From Bacillota bacterium (GTDB lineage: Bacteria; Bacillota; Clostridia; Peptostreptococcales; Anaerovoracaceae): a stretch of 62,217 nucleotides of DNA. Below, piece after piece: positions 48,819 to 58,808 of the stretch. Every line of letters begins with the position of its first letter. The first letter of the stretch is position 1. The notes beneath the pieces were generated by a model that did not search any database, was not told the origin of the DNA, and saw nothing but the letters and a program-made list of their open reading frames with translations. Both the position numbers and the translations under genes were made by a program. The DNA is taken from assembly GCA_017557505.1 (NCBI GenBank), contig JAFYYP010000023.1, positions 1 to 62,217 of the forward strand, given 5' to 3'.

Positions 48819-50432
48819 ATGGATCAGTCGAACAGTAAAAATAAAAGCTTTCTGAAAGGAGCCGTCATCCTCGGTCTCGCCGGCATCGTCATCAAGGTGC
48901 TCGGGGCCTTTTTCCGTATTCCGCTCACGAATATCATCACGGACGACGGAATGGGATACTATCAGACGGCTTACCCGATCTATAACCTGTTCCTGACTCT
49001 CGCCATCGCAGGCATCCCGACGGCCATCGCGCGCATGGTGGCCGAACGCACCGCGCTGGACCGTCGTTACGAGGCACACCGCGTGTTCAAGGTATCGTTT
49101 TGGCTGCTGCTCATCACGGGCGTCGTCACAAGCTCCATCCTGTTCTTCGGGGCAGGGGCGATCACGAGGGCCATCAAGGAGCCCGGAGCGATCTACTGCA
49201 TGCAGGCCATTGCGCCAGCGCTGTTCTTCTGTCCGCTCATGAGCTCGTTCCGCGGCTATTTCCAGGGCCTGCAGGACATGACCCCCACAGCGGTCTCCCA
49301 GGTCGTGGAGCAGGCGTTCCGCGTCGCGATCGGTCTGGGCCTGGCCATCGTGCTGCTGCCCAGAGGTCTGAACATCGCGGCTGCCGGCGCTTCATTCGGT
49401 GCTACGGCCGGCGCGTTCTTCGGTTTCGTGGGCATCGGGCTCCTCTACCTGCACCGCAGAAAGAGCATCCTTGCGGAAGTAGGTAAAGAAGTGCCCGCAG
49501 ACGTGGAGAGCGTCCGCAGCATTTTCCGTGATATCCTCATCATCGCGGTGCCCATCACGATCGGGTCCGCAGTTCTGCCGGTCATCAATACGATCGATAC
49601 GGCCATCGTCAAGACGCGCCTCATCTCCATCGGCTTTGATTCCGACATGGCCAGGGCGCTGTACGGCCAGCTCACCGGTATGGCGGCCCCGCTGCTGAAC
49701 TTCCCGCAGGTGCTGCTGCAGGCGGTGTCCATGAGCATCGTGCCCGTCGTCGCCTCCGCGTTCAAGCGCAGAGAGATGGGCTTCATGCACGACAACATCA
49801 ATCTGGCGCTGCGGTATTCGGCCATCCTCAGCATTCCCTGCGCCGTGGGCATGAGCGTCATGTCCCGCCCGATCATGGAGCTGTTCTACCCCAGAGTAAA
49901 GGAAAGCGCCGCTTCCGCAGGCGGCTGCCTGGAGATCCTGGCCTATGGGGTCATCTTCCTGGGCATGGCGCACGCGCTGAACGGCATCCTGCAGGGCATC
50001 GGCAAGCAGATGATCCCGGTCAGAAATCTGTGCATCGGCGCGCTCGTCAAGATCGTGCTCACGTTTGTGCTCGTCGGCATTCCGTCGCTGAACGTGCGCG
50101 GCGCCGCCATCAGTACGGTCGCGGCTTACTTTACCGCGGCGTTCCTGGACTTCCGCGCCATGAAGAAATATACGGGCACGGAAGTGGATTACAAGCTGAC
50201 GTTCGTCAAACCGGCCGTTTGCGCGCTCATCATGGGGCTTGCGGTGCGTGTCGTGTACCGGCTGCTGTATCTGCGCGTCGGCGGAGCGGTGAATACGCTC
50301 ATCTCTGTCTGTGCCGGCATCGTCGTATACTTCGTCCTGGTCCTTGCGATCAAGGCCATCACCGTCGAAGAGATAGAAAGGCTGCCCAAAGGCAGGAAGA
50401 TCGCAGCGCTGCTGCGGCGTTTTGTGAAATAA
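48819..50432 (+). CDS. Polysaccharide/lipid II flippase family protein, SpoVB/YabM-like
   Basis: This 537-residue membrane protein of the MOP exporter superfamily has about fourteen hydrophobic helices. The N-terminal GAVILGLAGIVIKVLGAFFRIPL and MSSFRGYFQGLQDMTPTAVSQ match the SpoVB/YtgP/YabM group, which moves lipid-linked cell-wall precursors across the membrane. Gene order (mfd ... flippase-mazG ... rqcP) parallels Bacillus yabM-yabN-yabO. The exact substrate is unknown. The start lacks a ribosome binding site. Confidence 0.87.
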   Translation: MDQSNSKNKSFLKGAVILGLAGIVIKVLGAFFRIPLTNIITDDGMGYYQTAYPIYNLFLTLAIAGIPTAIARMVAERTALDRRYEAHRVFKVSFWLLLITGVVTSSILFFGAGAITRAIKEPGAIYCMQAIAPALFFCPLMSSFRGYFQGLQDMTPTAVSQVVEQAFRVAIGLGLAIVLLPRGLNIAAAGASFGATAGAFFGFVGIGLLYLHRRKSILAEVGKEVPADVESVRSIFRDILIIAVPITIGSAVLPVINTIDTAIVKTRLISIGFDSDMARALYGQLTGMAAPLLNFPQVLLQAVSMSIVPVVASAFKRREMGFMHDNINLALRYSAILSIPCAVGMSVMSRPIMELFYPRVKESAASAGGCLEILAYGVIFLGMAHALNGILQGIGKQMIPVRNLCIGALVKIVLTFVLVGIPSLNVRGAAISTVAAYFTAAFLDFRAMKKYTGTEVDYKLTFVKPAVCALIMGLAVRVVYRLLYLRVGGAVNTLISVCAGIVVYFVLVLAIKAITVEEIERLPKGRKIAALLRRFVK

Positions 50433-51263
50433 ATGTACGAAGAACTGTTCAACACTGCGCAGACCGACCTCGAGGCATTCGAGCGGCTGCAGAAGATCAT
50501 CGAGGTCCTGCGGGCGCCGGGCGGCTGCCCCTGGGACCGTGCCCAGACCCACGAGAGCCTCACCCGCGGCATGGTGGAAGAGGCTTACGAAGTCGTGCAG
50601 GCCATCGAGAATCACGACCGCGACAATCTGATTGAAGAGCTCGGCGACGTGCTGCTGCAGGTCGTGATGCACGCGCAGATCGCAGCGGAATCGGGTAATT
50701 TCGGCATTCGCGACATCTGCAACCGCGAAGCGGACAAGATGATCAGCCGCCACCCGCACGTTTTCGGTCCGAAGCTTGAAAATTCAAAGGATTCTGCAGG
50801 TTTAAGCGTTGACAACGTATTAGACTTGTGGGAAAATATCAAAGAGGTCGAGAAGTCCGAGACCTCAACGACTGCAAGTATGCAGAAGATCCCCCGCCAT
50901 CTGCCTGCGCTGCTGCGGAGCGAAAAGGTGCAGAAGAAGGCAGCAAGGGTCGGGTTCGATTGGCCGGATGTCGGCGGCGCGTTCCAGAAGATGGACGAAG
51001 AGAGCGCCGAACTGAAGGAAGCATACGAGCAGGGCGATCAGGCGCACATCAAGGAGGAACTGGGCGATCTGCTGTTCGCGATCACCAACATCTCCCGTTT
51101 TCTGGGGATCGACCCCGAAGACGCCCTGAACGCCACGTCGAATAAGTTTATCCAACGCTTCGCTTACGTCGAGTCTTCCGCGAAGGTGCTCGGGCGCCGT
51201 CTGGAAGACATGACCCTGTCAGAGATGGATACTCTGTGGGAAGAAGCGAAAACAAAACTGTAA
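50433..51263 (+). CDS. mazG: Nucleoside triphosphate pyrophosphohydrolase MazG
   Basis: MazG hydrolyses nucleoside triphosphates to monophosphates, clearing damaged or excess nucleotides. The 276-residue protein has two MazG domains. The first has GGCPWDRAQTHESL near 29 and metal ligands EEAYEVVQAIE ... EELGDVLLQVVMH near 48-80. The second has EESAELKEA and EELGDLLFAITNISRF. The N-terminal methylase-like domain of Bacillus YabN is missing. It starts directly after the flippase stop codon. Confidence 0.92.
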   Translation: MYEELFNTAQTDLEAFERLQKIIEVLRAPGGCPWDRAQTHESLTRGMVEEAYEVVQAIENHDRDNLIEELGDVLLQVVMHAQIAAESGNFGIRDICNREADKMISRHPHVFGPKLENSKDSAGLSVDNVLDLWENIKEVEKSETSTTASMQKIPRHLPALLRSEKVQKKAARVGFDWPDVGGAFQKMDEESAELKEAYEQGDQAHIKEELGDLLFAITNISRFLGIDPEDALNATSNKFIQRFAYVESSAKVLGRRLEDMTLSEMDTLWEEAKTKL

Positions 51264-51294
51264 CTTATAGCTCAAAAGAATCAGGAGGACAAAA

Positions 51295-51579
51295 ATGAAC
51301 AAGTCTCAGTTAGTAGAAGCAGTCGCAAAGGAAACAAAGTGCACCAAGAAGGATACGGAAGCTACCGTTAACGCTTTCATCAAGGTCGTTGAAAAGGAAC
51401 TCTCCAAGAAGAACGGCAAGGTCCAGCTGATCGGCTTCGGCACCTTCGAAACCAGAAAGAGAAAGGCCAGAACCGGCCGCAACCCGCAGAAGCCCGGCGA
51501 AACCGTTAAGATTCCCGCTTCCAACGCTCCCGTTTTCAAGGCTGGCAAGGCTTTCAAGGACGCTGTCAACAAGAAATAA
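51295..51579 (+). CDS. hup: HU family DNA-binding protein
   Basis: HU is a small dimeric protein that bends and compacts DNA. The 94-residue protein has the full family pattern: MNKSQLVEAVAKETKC at the N-terminus, IGFGTFETRKRKARTGRNPQ near 46-65 in the DNA-binding arm, and PVFKAGKAFKDAVN at the end. Its codons are more uniform than those of its neighbours, as expected for a highly expressed gene. AGGAGG precedes the ATG. Confidence 0.96.
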   Translation: MNKSQLVEAVAKETKCTKKDTEATVNAFIKVVEKELSKKNGKVQLIGFGTFETRKRKARTGRNPQKPGETVKIPASNAPVFKAGKAFKDAVNKK

Positions 51580-51600
51580 GTCTGAAACAAGGTTCATTGC

Positions 51601-51629
51601 AGGGGCAACGGCAAGTTGCCCCTTTTTTT
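51601..51629 (+). terminator. Rho-independent terminator after hup
   Basis: AGGGGCAAC pairs with GTTGCCCCT across GGCAA, followed by seven T. The ATG of rqcP lies eight bases later. Confidence 0.88.
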
Positions 51630-51636
51630 ATCAACG

Positions 51637-51879
51637 ATGAGGATAGACAAATACCTGAAAATTTCAAGGCTGATCAAGCGGCGCACGGTCGCGCATGACG
51701 CCGCGCAGGAGGAACGCATCTTCCTGAACGGCAAGGCGGCCAAGCCTTCCGCGCAGGTCAAGCCGGGCGACGAGATCCTGATCCGTTTCGGCAATTCCGA
51801 AATGAAGGTCCGCGTGCTCGAAACGCCCGAATACGTGACGAAGGACGGCGCGGCCATGATCTACGAGGTCATCGGCTAG
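51637..51879 (+). CDS. rqcP: S4 domain RNA-binding protein RqcP (YabO)
   Basis: RqcP binds 50S subunits and helps RqcH add alanine tails to stalled nascent peptides. The 80-residue protein is a single S4 domain: MRIDKYLKISRLIKRRTVA at the start, RIFLNGKAAKPSAQVKPGDEI in the middle. I chose the ATG at 51637 by homology; an upstream in-frame ATG at 51616 is inside the terminator. There is no ribosome binding site before the start. The mazG-hup-rqcP order is conserved in Firmicutes. Confidence 0.92.
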   Translation: MRIDKYLKISRLIKRRTVAHDAAQEERIFLNGKAAKPSAQVKPGDEILIRFGNSEMKVRVLETPEYVTKDGAAMIYEVIG

Positions 51880-51891
51880 GAGGGTCATCTC

Positions 51892-53880
51892 ATGAGCATG
51901 GAAGACCAGAGATTTCATCTGAAGGCGCCGTTCGGCATGACGGGAGACCAGCCCGAAGCTGTCAGAAAACTCGTAGACGGCCTGAACGCCGGCAAGCGCT
52001 ACCAGACGCTGCTCGGGGTCACCGGATCGGGCAAGACCTTTACGATCGCGAACGTGATCCAGCAGGTGCAGCGGCCTACGCTGGTGATCTCACACAACAA
52101 GACGCTCGCTGCGCAGCTCTGCGGAGAATTCAAGGAATTCTTCCCGGACAACGCGGTGGAGTATTTTATTTCCTATTACGACTATTACCAGCCGGAGGCT
52201 TACGTGCCTTCGACGGATACCTATATCGAAAAAGACTCGGACGTGAACGAAGAGATCGACCGTCTGCGCTACTCGGCCACGGCTTCGCTCGTGGAACGGC
52301 GCGACGTCATCATCGTGGCGTCCGTTTCGTGCATTTACGGCTTAGGCAGCCCGTTCGACTACAAGAACCAGATGCTCTCGCTGCGTCCGGGACAGACGAA
52401 GAGCCGTACGGACATCCTGCGCAAGCTGACGGACATCCAGTATACGCGCAACGACCTCGGCTTCGAGCGCGGCACGTTCCGCGTGCGGGGCGACATCATC
52501 GACATCATCCCGGCGGGCAGCGAATCGGCCGTCCGCATCGAACTGTTCGGCGACGAAGTCGAATCCATCAAGGAGATGAACCCGGTGACCGGCGAGATCA
52601 CAGGGCTTCGCAACCACATCGCGATTTTTCCGGCATCGCACTACGCGACGTCCAAGGAGAACATGGACCGCGCACTCGTGACCATCGAGGAGGAGCTCGA
52701 AGAACGTCTCGTCTGGCTGCGCGACCGCGGCAAGCTGCTGGAGGCGCAGCGCCTGGAGCAGCGCACGCGCTACGACCTGGAGATGATGCGCGAGATCGGT
52801 ACGTGCAAGGGCATCGAGAACTATTCGCGCCACATCGTCGGCAATCCGCCCGGGGCAAAGCCATACACGCTGATCGACTATTTCCCGAAGGACTTCCTCG
52901 TAGTCATCGACGAGAGCCACGTCATGCTGCCGCAGCTGCGCGCCATGGCGCACGGCGACCGGTCGAGAAAGACAGCGCTCGTGGACTACGGTTTCCGCCT
53001 GCCATCCGCTCTCGACAACCGTCCGCTGCGCTTCGAAGAGTTCGATTCGATGCTGAATCAGGCGATCTTCATCTCGGCGACGCCGGCGGCTTACGAGAGG
53101 GAAGTGTCCGGCGGTATTTCCGCGGAACAGGTCATCCGCCCGACCGGCCTGCTCGACCCGCCCATCGAAGTCGTGCCGACGGAAGGGCAGATCGACCACC
53201 TGATCGGCGAGATCCACAAAGAAGTGGACAAGGGGCACCGCGTGCTCGTGACGACGCTGACGAAGAAGATGGCCGAGAATCTGACGGATTACCTGAAGAA
53301 AGCCGGTCTGAAGGTGCGCTACATGCACTCGGAAGTCGATACGCTCGAACGCAACGAGATCCTGCGCGACCTGCGCCTCGGCGTGTTCGATACGCTCGTA
53401 GGCATCAACCTGCTGAGAGAGGGCCTCGACCTGCCGGAAGTGGCCCTCGTGGCCATCCTGGACGCGGATAAAGAGGGGTTCCTGCGTACGGAGACTTCGC
53501 TGATCCAGACCATCGGCCGCGCCGCGCGGAACGCGGAAGGCCGGGTCATCATGTACGCGGACACCATCTCTCCTGCCATGCGGACCGCCCTGGACGAGAC
53601 GGACCGCCGCCGCAGCATTCAGCAGAAATACAACGACGAGCACGGCATCACGCCGGAGACGATCAGGAAGGCGGTGCGCGACGTCATCGAGGTCACGACG
53701 AAGGTCGAGGAAGACTTCGACACGTTCGCGGGCAAGAGCGTGCTGGAGCTGACGAAGAAGGAGCTCATGAACTACGCGAAGATGCTCGAAAAGGAAATGA
53801 AGGCCGCCGCCAAGGACCTGCAGTTCGAACGCGCGGCCATCCTGCGCGACAAGCTGCTCGAAGTGCGCGCGAAACTGTAG
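51892..53880 (+). CDS. uvrB: Excinuclease ABC subunit B
   Basis: UvrB is the damage-verifying helicase of nucleotide excision repair and loads UvrC. The 662-residue protein has Walker [10 protein letters not shown] near 42-50, the beta-hairpin region [12 protein letters not shown] near 96-107, VIDESH near 338, helicase motifs GLDLPEV and QTIGRAARN near 505-550, and a C-terminal UVR motif near 625-660. GGAGGG precedes the ATG, 12 bases after rqcP. No clear LexA box precedes it; the closest match (GAAACAAGGTTC, 51584-51595) is imperfect. Confidence 0.96.
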   Translation: MSMEDQRFHLKAPFGMTGDQPEAVRKLVDGLNAGKRYQTLLGVTGSGKTFTIANVIQQVQRPTLVISHNKTLAAQLCGEFKEFFPDNAVEYFISYYDYYQPEAYVPSTDTYIEKDSDVNEEIDRLRYSATASLVERRDVIIVASVSCIYGLGSPFDYKNQMLSLRPGQTKSRTDILRKLTDIQYTRNDLGFERGTFRVRGDIIDIIPAGSESAVRIELFGDEVESIKEMNPVTGEITGLRNHIAIFPASHYATSKENMDRALVTIEEELEERLVWLRDRGKLLEAQRLEQRTRYDLEMMREIGTCKGIENYSRHIVGNPPGAKPYTLIDYFPKDFLVVIDESHVMLPQLRAMAHGDRSRKTALVDYGFRLPSALDNRPLRFEEFDSMLNQAIFISATPAAYEREVSGGISAEQVIRPTGLLDPPIEVVPTEGQIDHLIGEIHKEVDKGHRVLVTTLTKKMAENLTDYLKKAGLKVRYMHSEVDTLERNEILRDLRLGVFDTLVGINLLREGLDLPEVALVAILDADKEGFLRTETSLIQTIGRAARNAEGRVIMYADTISPAMRTALDETDRRRSIQQKYNDEHGITPETIRKAVRDVIEVTTKVEEDFDTFAGKSVLELTKKELMNYAKMLEKEMKAAAKDLQFERAAILRDKLLEVRAKL

Positions 53881-53892
53881 AAAGGCATTGCC

Positions 53893-54531
53893 ATGAAGAC
53901 GATCCTCTGTTACGGAGATTCGAATACGTACGGATACGATCCCTCGAACGGATTCCGCTACCCGAAGAACGTGCGCTGGACAGGCGTGCTGGCTGAATTG
54001 CTCGGGCCGGAGTTCACGGTGATCGAAGAGGGCTGCAACGGCCGCACGACGGTGTTCGACGATCCTCTGGAAGGCTGGAAGAACGGCCTTGATTACCTGA
54101 AGCCCTGCCTGAACTCGCACAAGCCCATCGACCTCGTCATCCTGATGCTCGGCAGCAACGACCTGAAGGATATCTTCCACGCGTCCGCCGCGCAGATCGC
54201 GGACGGGGCAGGGGTGCTCGTGAAGACCATCCAGGAGTTCACGCAGCTGAAGCAGGGCTATGTGCCGCAGATCGTGCTGGTCTCCCCGCCGGTCATCGGG
54301 CCGGGCATCGAAAACTCGCCGTTTTCCTATGCGTTCGACGAGTCGGCCATTGCGCGTTCCCATCAGTTCGCGGAAGAATACCGCAGGGTCGCGGACAAGC
54401 TCGGCTGCCAGTTTTTCGACGCGGCTCCCGTAGCGCCGGCCAGCAGGCTCGACAGCCTGCACCTGATGCCCGAGGCGCATAAGTCCCTGGGTGAAGCGTT
54501 GGCAGAAACGGTAAAGAAGACTATAATATAA
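53893..54531 (+). CDS. SGNH/GDSL-type hydrolase (acylhydrolase or esterase)
   Basis: This 212-residue SGNH-fold hydrolase has block [12 protein letters not shown] (nucleophile Ser in GDSN, near residue 9), block [12 protein letters not shown] near 92-100 (Asn) and a C-terminal [10 protein letters not shown] with the Asp-His pair. There is no signal peptide, so it acts in the cytoplasm. Relatives include esterases and sugar deacetylases. It lies between uvrB (12 bases) and uvrA (two bases) and is surely cotranscribed with them, though no role in repair is known. Confidence 0.85.
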   Translation: MKTILCYGDSNTYGYDPSNGFRYPKNVRWTGVLAELLGPEFTVIEEGCNGRTTVFDDPLEGWKNGLDYLKPCLNSHKPIDLVILMLGSNDLKDIFHASAAQIADGAGVLVKTIQEFTQLKQGYVPQIVLVSPPVIGPGIENSPFSYAFDESAIARSHQFAEEYRRVADKLGCQFFDAAPVAPASRLDSLHLMPEAHKSLGEALAETVKKTII

Positions 54532-54533
54532 GC

Positions 54534-57371
54534 ATGCAGAAAGACTTAGTCATCCGGGGCGCCCGCGCCCATAACTTAAAGAATCTCAACCTCACCATCC
54601 CGCGCGACAAGATGGTCGTGGTCACAGGGCTTTCCGGCAGCGGAAAGTCCTCTTTGGCGTTCGACACGATCTACGCGGAGGGGCAGAGACGCTACGTGGA
54701 AAGCCTATCGGCCTATGCCCGGCAGTTCCTCGGCCAGGTGGACAAGCCGGACGTAGACTCCATCGAAGGCCTGTCTCCTGCTATTTCCATCGATCAGAAG
54801 ACCACGTCCAAGAACCCCCGTTCGACCGTCGGCACGGTCACAGAGGTCTACGATTATCTGCGTCTTCTGTATGCCCGCATCGGCATTCCGCACTGCCCGG
54901 TCTGCGGCAAGGAGATCACGAGCCAGAGCGTCGACCAGATCGTCGAGCAGCTCATGGCTTACGGCGAAGGCGCGCGCCTGACCCTGCTCGCGCCGGTCAT
55001 CCGTGAAAAGAAAGGCCAGCACGAGAAGGTGCTTGACCGCATCAAGCGCGAAGGCTTCATCCGCGTGCGCGTGGACGGAGAGATCAAGAACCTCAACGAA
55101 GACGAGATCAAGCTCGAGAAGACGTTCAAGCATTCCATCGACATCGTCGCGGACCGCATCGTCGTGCGCGAAGGCCAGGAGAGCCGCATCGCCGAATCCA
55201 CGGAGCTGTGCGTCTCCCAGGGCGACGGCCTCGTAGGCGCGATCATCCAGACCGCAGATAAGACAGAAGAGCGGCTGTTTTCCACGAAGCTGGCCTGTCC
55301 GGATCACGGTATCTCCGTCGGGGAGCTCGAACCGCGCAGCTTCTCGTTCAATTCGCCGTTCGGCGCCTGTCCGAAATGCAAGGGACTCGGCTTTATCCAC
55401 TTCGTCGACCCCGACCTCGTCGTGGAAAATCCCGAACTGTCCATCGACGACGGCGCGCTCAAGAACGCCTATGCCATGGTCGAATTTCCGGGCATCTACA
55501 AGGCCATGCATCGCCAGCTGGCGAAGAATTACGGCAGCGACACGTCCGTGCCGTACAAGGATATGCCGGAGAAGTTCAAGGACGAGATCTGGCACGGCAC
55601 GAACGGACGCAAGTTCGAATACGACTACAAGCGCTGGGACGGCACGATCTCGCACCGCAGCGACTCGCTGTCCGGCCTGTGCCACAATATCGAAAACCGC
55701 CTGGGCTACACCCAGACCGAGACGATACGCCAGCGCATCGAAAGCTTCATGTCCATCAACCTCTGCGACGAATGCAAGGGCAAGCGTCTCAAGCCTGAAA
55801 TGCTTGCAGTCACCGTGGGGGATATCAATATCATCGACTTTACGGAGATGTCCATCCGCGACGCGCTCGCGTTCACGGAGAAGCTGCCGGAGAAGCTGAC
55901 CGAAAAGCAGTATTCCATCGCGCGGCTCATCCTGAAGGAGATCAAGGCGCGGCTGTCGTTCCTGATCGAGGTCGGTCTCGATTACCTGACGCTGGCGCGG
56001 GCTTCGGCCACGCTGTCCGGCGGCGAATCGCAGCGCATCCGCCTCGCGACCCAGATAGGGTCGTCGCTGGTCGGGGTCATGTACATCCTGGACGAGCCTT
56101 CCATCGGCCTGCACCAGAAGGACAACGGCAAACTGCTGGACGCCCTGCGCGATCTGACGGATCTCGGCAACACCCTGATCGTCGTCGAGCACGACCAGGA
56201 GACCATGGAACGGGCGGACCAGATCATCGACATCGGCCCGGGTGCCGGCGTGGCGGGAGGTTATCTCGTCGTGCAGGGCAGCCTCGAGGACGTCAAGAAC
56301 TGCGAGGAATCCATCACGGGCCAGTATCTGTCCGGCAAGAGGCAGATCAAGGTACCCAAGGAGAGGCGGCCCGGCAGCGGCAACAGGATCACCGTGAAAG
56401 GCGCTGCGGCCAACAATCTGAAAAACATCGACGTCGATATCCCGCTCGGCACGTTCACCTGCGTCACAGGCGTATCCGGCAGCGGCAAGTCCTCCCTGAT
56501 CAACGAGATCCTGTACAAGGCTCTTGCGGAGAAGATGTACAAGGCGAAGGATAAGCCCGGCAAGCATAAGGAAGTCCTGGGCATCGAATACATCGACAAG
56601 GTCATCGACATCGACCAGTCGCCCATCGGCAGGACCCCGCGGTCCAACCCCGCGACGTACACCGGCGTGTTCACCCCCATCCGCAGCCTGTTCGCGCAGA
56701 CGAACGAGGCGAAGATGCGCGGCTACCAGCCCGGAAGATTTTCTTTCAACGTCAAGGGCGGACGCTGTGAAGCCTGCCAGGGAGATGGTATAATCAAGAT
56801 AGAGATGAACTTCCTGCCCGACGTCTACGTGCCCTGCGAAGTCTGCCACGGCAGGCGCTACAACCGCGAGACGCTGGAAGTCAAATACAAGGGCAAGAAC
56901 ATCTACGAAGTGCTGGATATGAGCGTGGACGAGGCGCTGGATTTCTTCAAGAACATCCCGGGCATCAACCGCTACATCCGCACGCTGCACGAGGTCGGGC
57001 TCGGCTACATCAAGCTCGGCCAGCCTTCCACCCAGCTGTCCGGCGGCGAAGCGCAGCGCATCAAGCTCGCGACGGAGCTGTCGCGCAGGAGCACGGGCAG
57101 CACGCTCTACATCCTCGACGAGCCCACGACGGGCCTGCATTTCGCGGACGTGGAGAAGCTGATCGACGTGCTGCAGGCCCTGGTGGATCAGGGCAACACC
57201 GTAGTGGTCATCGAACACAACCTGGACGTCATCAAAACTGCGGACTATATCATAGATCTGGGACCCGACGGGGGAGAGCGCGGCGGCCGCATCGTGGCCA
57301 AAGGCACGCCCGAAGAGGTCGCGAAAGTGGCGGGTTCGTATACCGGCCAGTATCTGAAGAAAATGCTTTAG
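54534..57371 (+). CDS. uvrA: Excinuclease ABC subunit A
   Basis: UvrA is the damage-recognition ATPase of nucleotide excision repair. The 945-residue protein has two ABC ATPase modules: the first Walker [10 protein letters not shown] near 32-40 with signature LSGGESQR near 488, the second GVSGSGKSS near 645 with LSGGEAQR near 835. Zinc-binding cysteines appear in CPVCGKE, CPDHG/CPKCKG and [14 protein letters not shown]. It starts two bases after the SGNH hydrolase stop, with little room for a ribosome binding site. Confidence 0.96.
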   Translation: MQKDLVIRGARAHNLKNLNLTIPRDKMVVVTGLSGSGKSSLAFDTIYAEGQRRYVESLSAYARQFLGQVDKPDVDSIEGLSPAISIDQKTTSKNPRSTVGTVTEVYDYLRLLYARIGIPHCPVCGKEITSQSVDQIVEQLMAYGEGARLTLLAPVIREKKGQHEKVLDRIKREGFIRVRVDGEIKNLNEDEIKLEKTFKHSIDIVADRIVVREGQESRIAESTELCVSQGDGLVGAIIQTADKTEERLFSTKLACPDHGISVGELEPRSFSFNSPFGACPKCKGLGFIHFVDPDLVVENPELSIDDGALKNAYAMVEFPGIYKAMHRQLAKNYGSDTSVPYKDMPEKFKDEIWHGTNGRKFEYDYKRWDGTISHRSDSLSGLCHNIENRLGYTQTETIRQRIESFMSINLCDECKGKRLKPEMLAVTVGDINIIDFTEMSIRDALAFTEKLPEKLTEKQYSIARLILKEIKARLSFLIEVGLDYLTLARASATLSGGESQRIRLATQIGSSLVGVMYILDEPSIGLHQKDNGKLLDALRDLTDLGNTLIVVEHDQETMERADQIIDIGPGAGVAGGYLVVQGSLEDVKNCEESITGQYLSGKRQIKVPKERRPGSGNRITVKGAAANNLKNIDVDIPLGTFTCVTGVSGSGKSSLINEILYKALAEKMYKAKDKPGKHKEVLGIEYIDKVIDIDQSPIGRTPRSNPATYTGVFTPIRSLFAQTNEAKMRGYQPGRFSFNVKGGRCEACQGDGIIKIEMNFLPDVYVPCEVCHGRRYNRETLEVKYKGKNIYEVLDMSVDEALDFFKNIPGINRYIRTLHEVGLGYIKLGQPSTQLSGGEAQRIKLATELSRRSTGSTLYILDEPTTGLHFADVEKLIDVLQALVDQGNTVVVIEHNLDVIKTADYIIDLGPDGGERGGRIVAKGTPEEVAKVAGSYTGQYLKKML

Positions 57372-57380
57372 GAGGACCTT

Positions 57381-58808
57381 ATGGACAAGCAGAACCTCAC
57401 CATGCTCACCGACTTTTACGAGCTGACCATGGCAAACGGCTATTTCCTGGAAGGGATGGGCGATCAGATCGTGTACTTCGATCTGTTTTACCGCAGAAAT
57501 CCCGAGAACGGCGGCTACGTCGTCGCGGCAGGCCTCGAATCCCTGATCGACTATCTGAAGAACATCAAGTTCACGGAAGACGACCTGGCCTTCCTGAAGA
57601 AGAAGGGCTTCGACGACGGCTTCCTCGACTATCTGCGCCACTTCGAATTCGCCTGCGACGTCTGGGCGGTCCCCGAAGGCACGCCGGTGTTCCCGTACGA
57701 ACCCATCGTCGTGGTCCGCGGACCCGCGATCCAGGCGCAGTTCATCGAGACCATGGCGCTGCTGCTCATCTCGCACCAGAGCCTCATCGCCACGAAGGCG
57801 AACCGCATCGTGCGCGCGGCGGAAGGCAGAGCCATCATGGAGTTCGGTTCCCGCAGAGCCCACGGCGCGGATGCGGCCATCCTCGGCGCCCGGTCCGCCT
57901 ACATCGGCGGCTGCGCGGGTACGGCCTGCGCGATCTGTGAACCCGAGTACGGCATCCCCGCTCTCGGCACCATGGCGCACTCCTGGGTGCAGCTGTTCGA
58001 CACCGAATACGAGGCGTTCACCGCGTATGCGAAGCACTATCCCGACAACTGCACGCTGCTGGTCGATACCTACGACGTGCTGAAGAGCGGCGTTCCCAAC
58101 GCCATCCGCATCTTCGACGAGCTCAAACCCAACAAGAAGGGCATCCGCATCGACTCCGGCGACATCGCCTACCTGACGAAGAAGGCCAGAAAGATGCTGG
58201 ACGACGCGGGCCATCCCGACGCGAAGATCGTCATTTCGAACTCCCTGGACGAGTACATCATCGACGACGTGCTGCGCCAGGGCGCGTTCATCGACAGTTT
58301 CGGCGTCGGCGAGCGGCTGATCACGTCCAAGGCGGAACCCGTGCTGGGCGGCGTGTACAAGCTGGCGGCCGTCGAGAAGAAGGGCAGGATCATCCCGAAG
58401 ATCAAGGTGTCCGAGAACGTCGAAAAGGTGACGAACCCGGGCTACAAGCGCGTGTACCGTCTGTTCGACAAGACGGACAACACCGCGTTCGCGGACGTCA
58501 TCACGCTGGCGGACGAACCGGCGCCGACCCCGGGCAGCTATACCGTGGTCGATCCGCAGTCGCCGCGCATGATCAAATATCTGGACAGCGACTTCGACGT
58601 TAAGGAACTTCTCGTTCCCATTTTCAAGGGCGGCAAGCTGGTCTACGATGTTCCGGAACTGAAGGACGTCAAGGCGCACTGCGCCGACAGCGTCGCCCAC
58701 GTCTGGGAGGAAGTCCTGCGTTTCGAGAACCCGCACAGATACTACGTCGACCTGTCCCCGAAACTTTGGGAACTGAAGAACAAGCTGCTGGAGGAGTATG
58801 ATATCTGA
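57381..58808 (+). CDS. pncB: Nicotinate phosphoribosyltransferase
   Basis: This enzyme joins nicotinate to PRPP, with ATP, to make nicotinate mononucleotide in NAD salvage. The 475-residue protein has MLTDFYELTMANGYF near the N-terminus, EFGSRRAHGADAAI near 155, GTMAHSWVQ near 195, and DSGDIAYL near 257. AGGAGG precedes the ATG, ten bases after uvrA. The stop overlaps the next start by one base. Confidence 0.94.
   Translation: MDKQNLTMLTDFYELTMANGYFLEGMGDQIVYFDLFYRRNPENGGYVVAAGLESLIDYLKNIKFTEDDLAFLKKKGFDDGFLDYLRHFEFACDVWAVPEGTPVFPYEPIVVVRGPAIQAQFIETMALLLISHQSLIATKANRIVRAAEGRAIMEFGSRRAHGADAAILGARSAYIGGCAGTACAICEPEYGIPALGTMAHSWVQLFDTEYEAFTAYAKHYPDNCTLLVDTYDVLKSGVPNAIRIFDELKPNKKGIRIDSGDIAYLTKKARKMLDDAGHPDAKIVISNSLDEYIIDDVLRQGAFIDSFGVGERLITSKAEPVLGGVYKLAAVEKKGRIIPKIKVSENVEKVTNPGYKRVYRLFDKTDNTAFADVITLADEPAPTPGSYTVVDPQSPRMIKYLDSDFDVKELLVPIFKGGKLVYDVPELKDVKAHCADSVAHVWEEVLRFENPHRYYVDLSPKLWELKNKLLEEYDI

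Noticed and set aside
51584-51595. LexA box before rqcP-uvrB
   Set aside because: GAAACAAGGTTC has a mismatch in one half of the core and is not placed at a recognisable promoter.
54705-58736. A 1343-codon open frame on the - strand
   Set aside because: It lies opposite uvrA and pncB, which are certain. Long antisense frames are expected in G+C-rich coding DNA with this codon bias, and its sequence is Arg/Val/Asp-rich with no recognisable domain.
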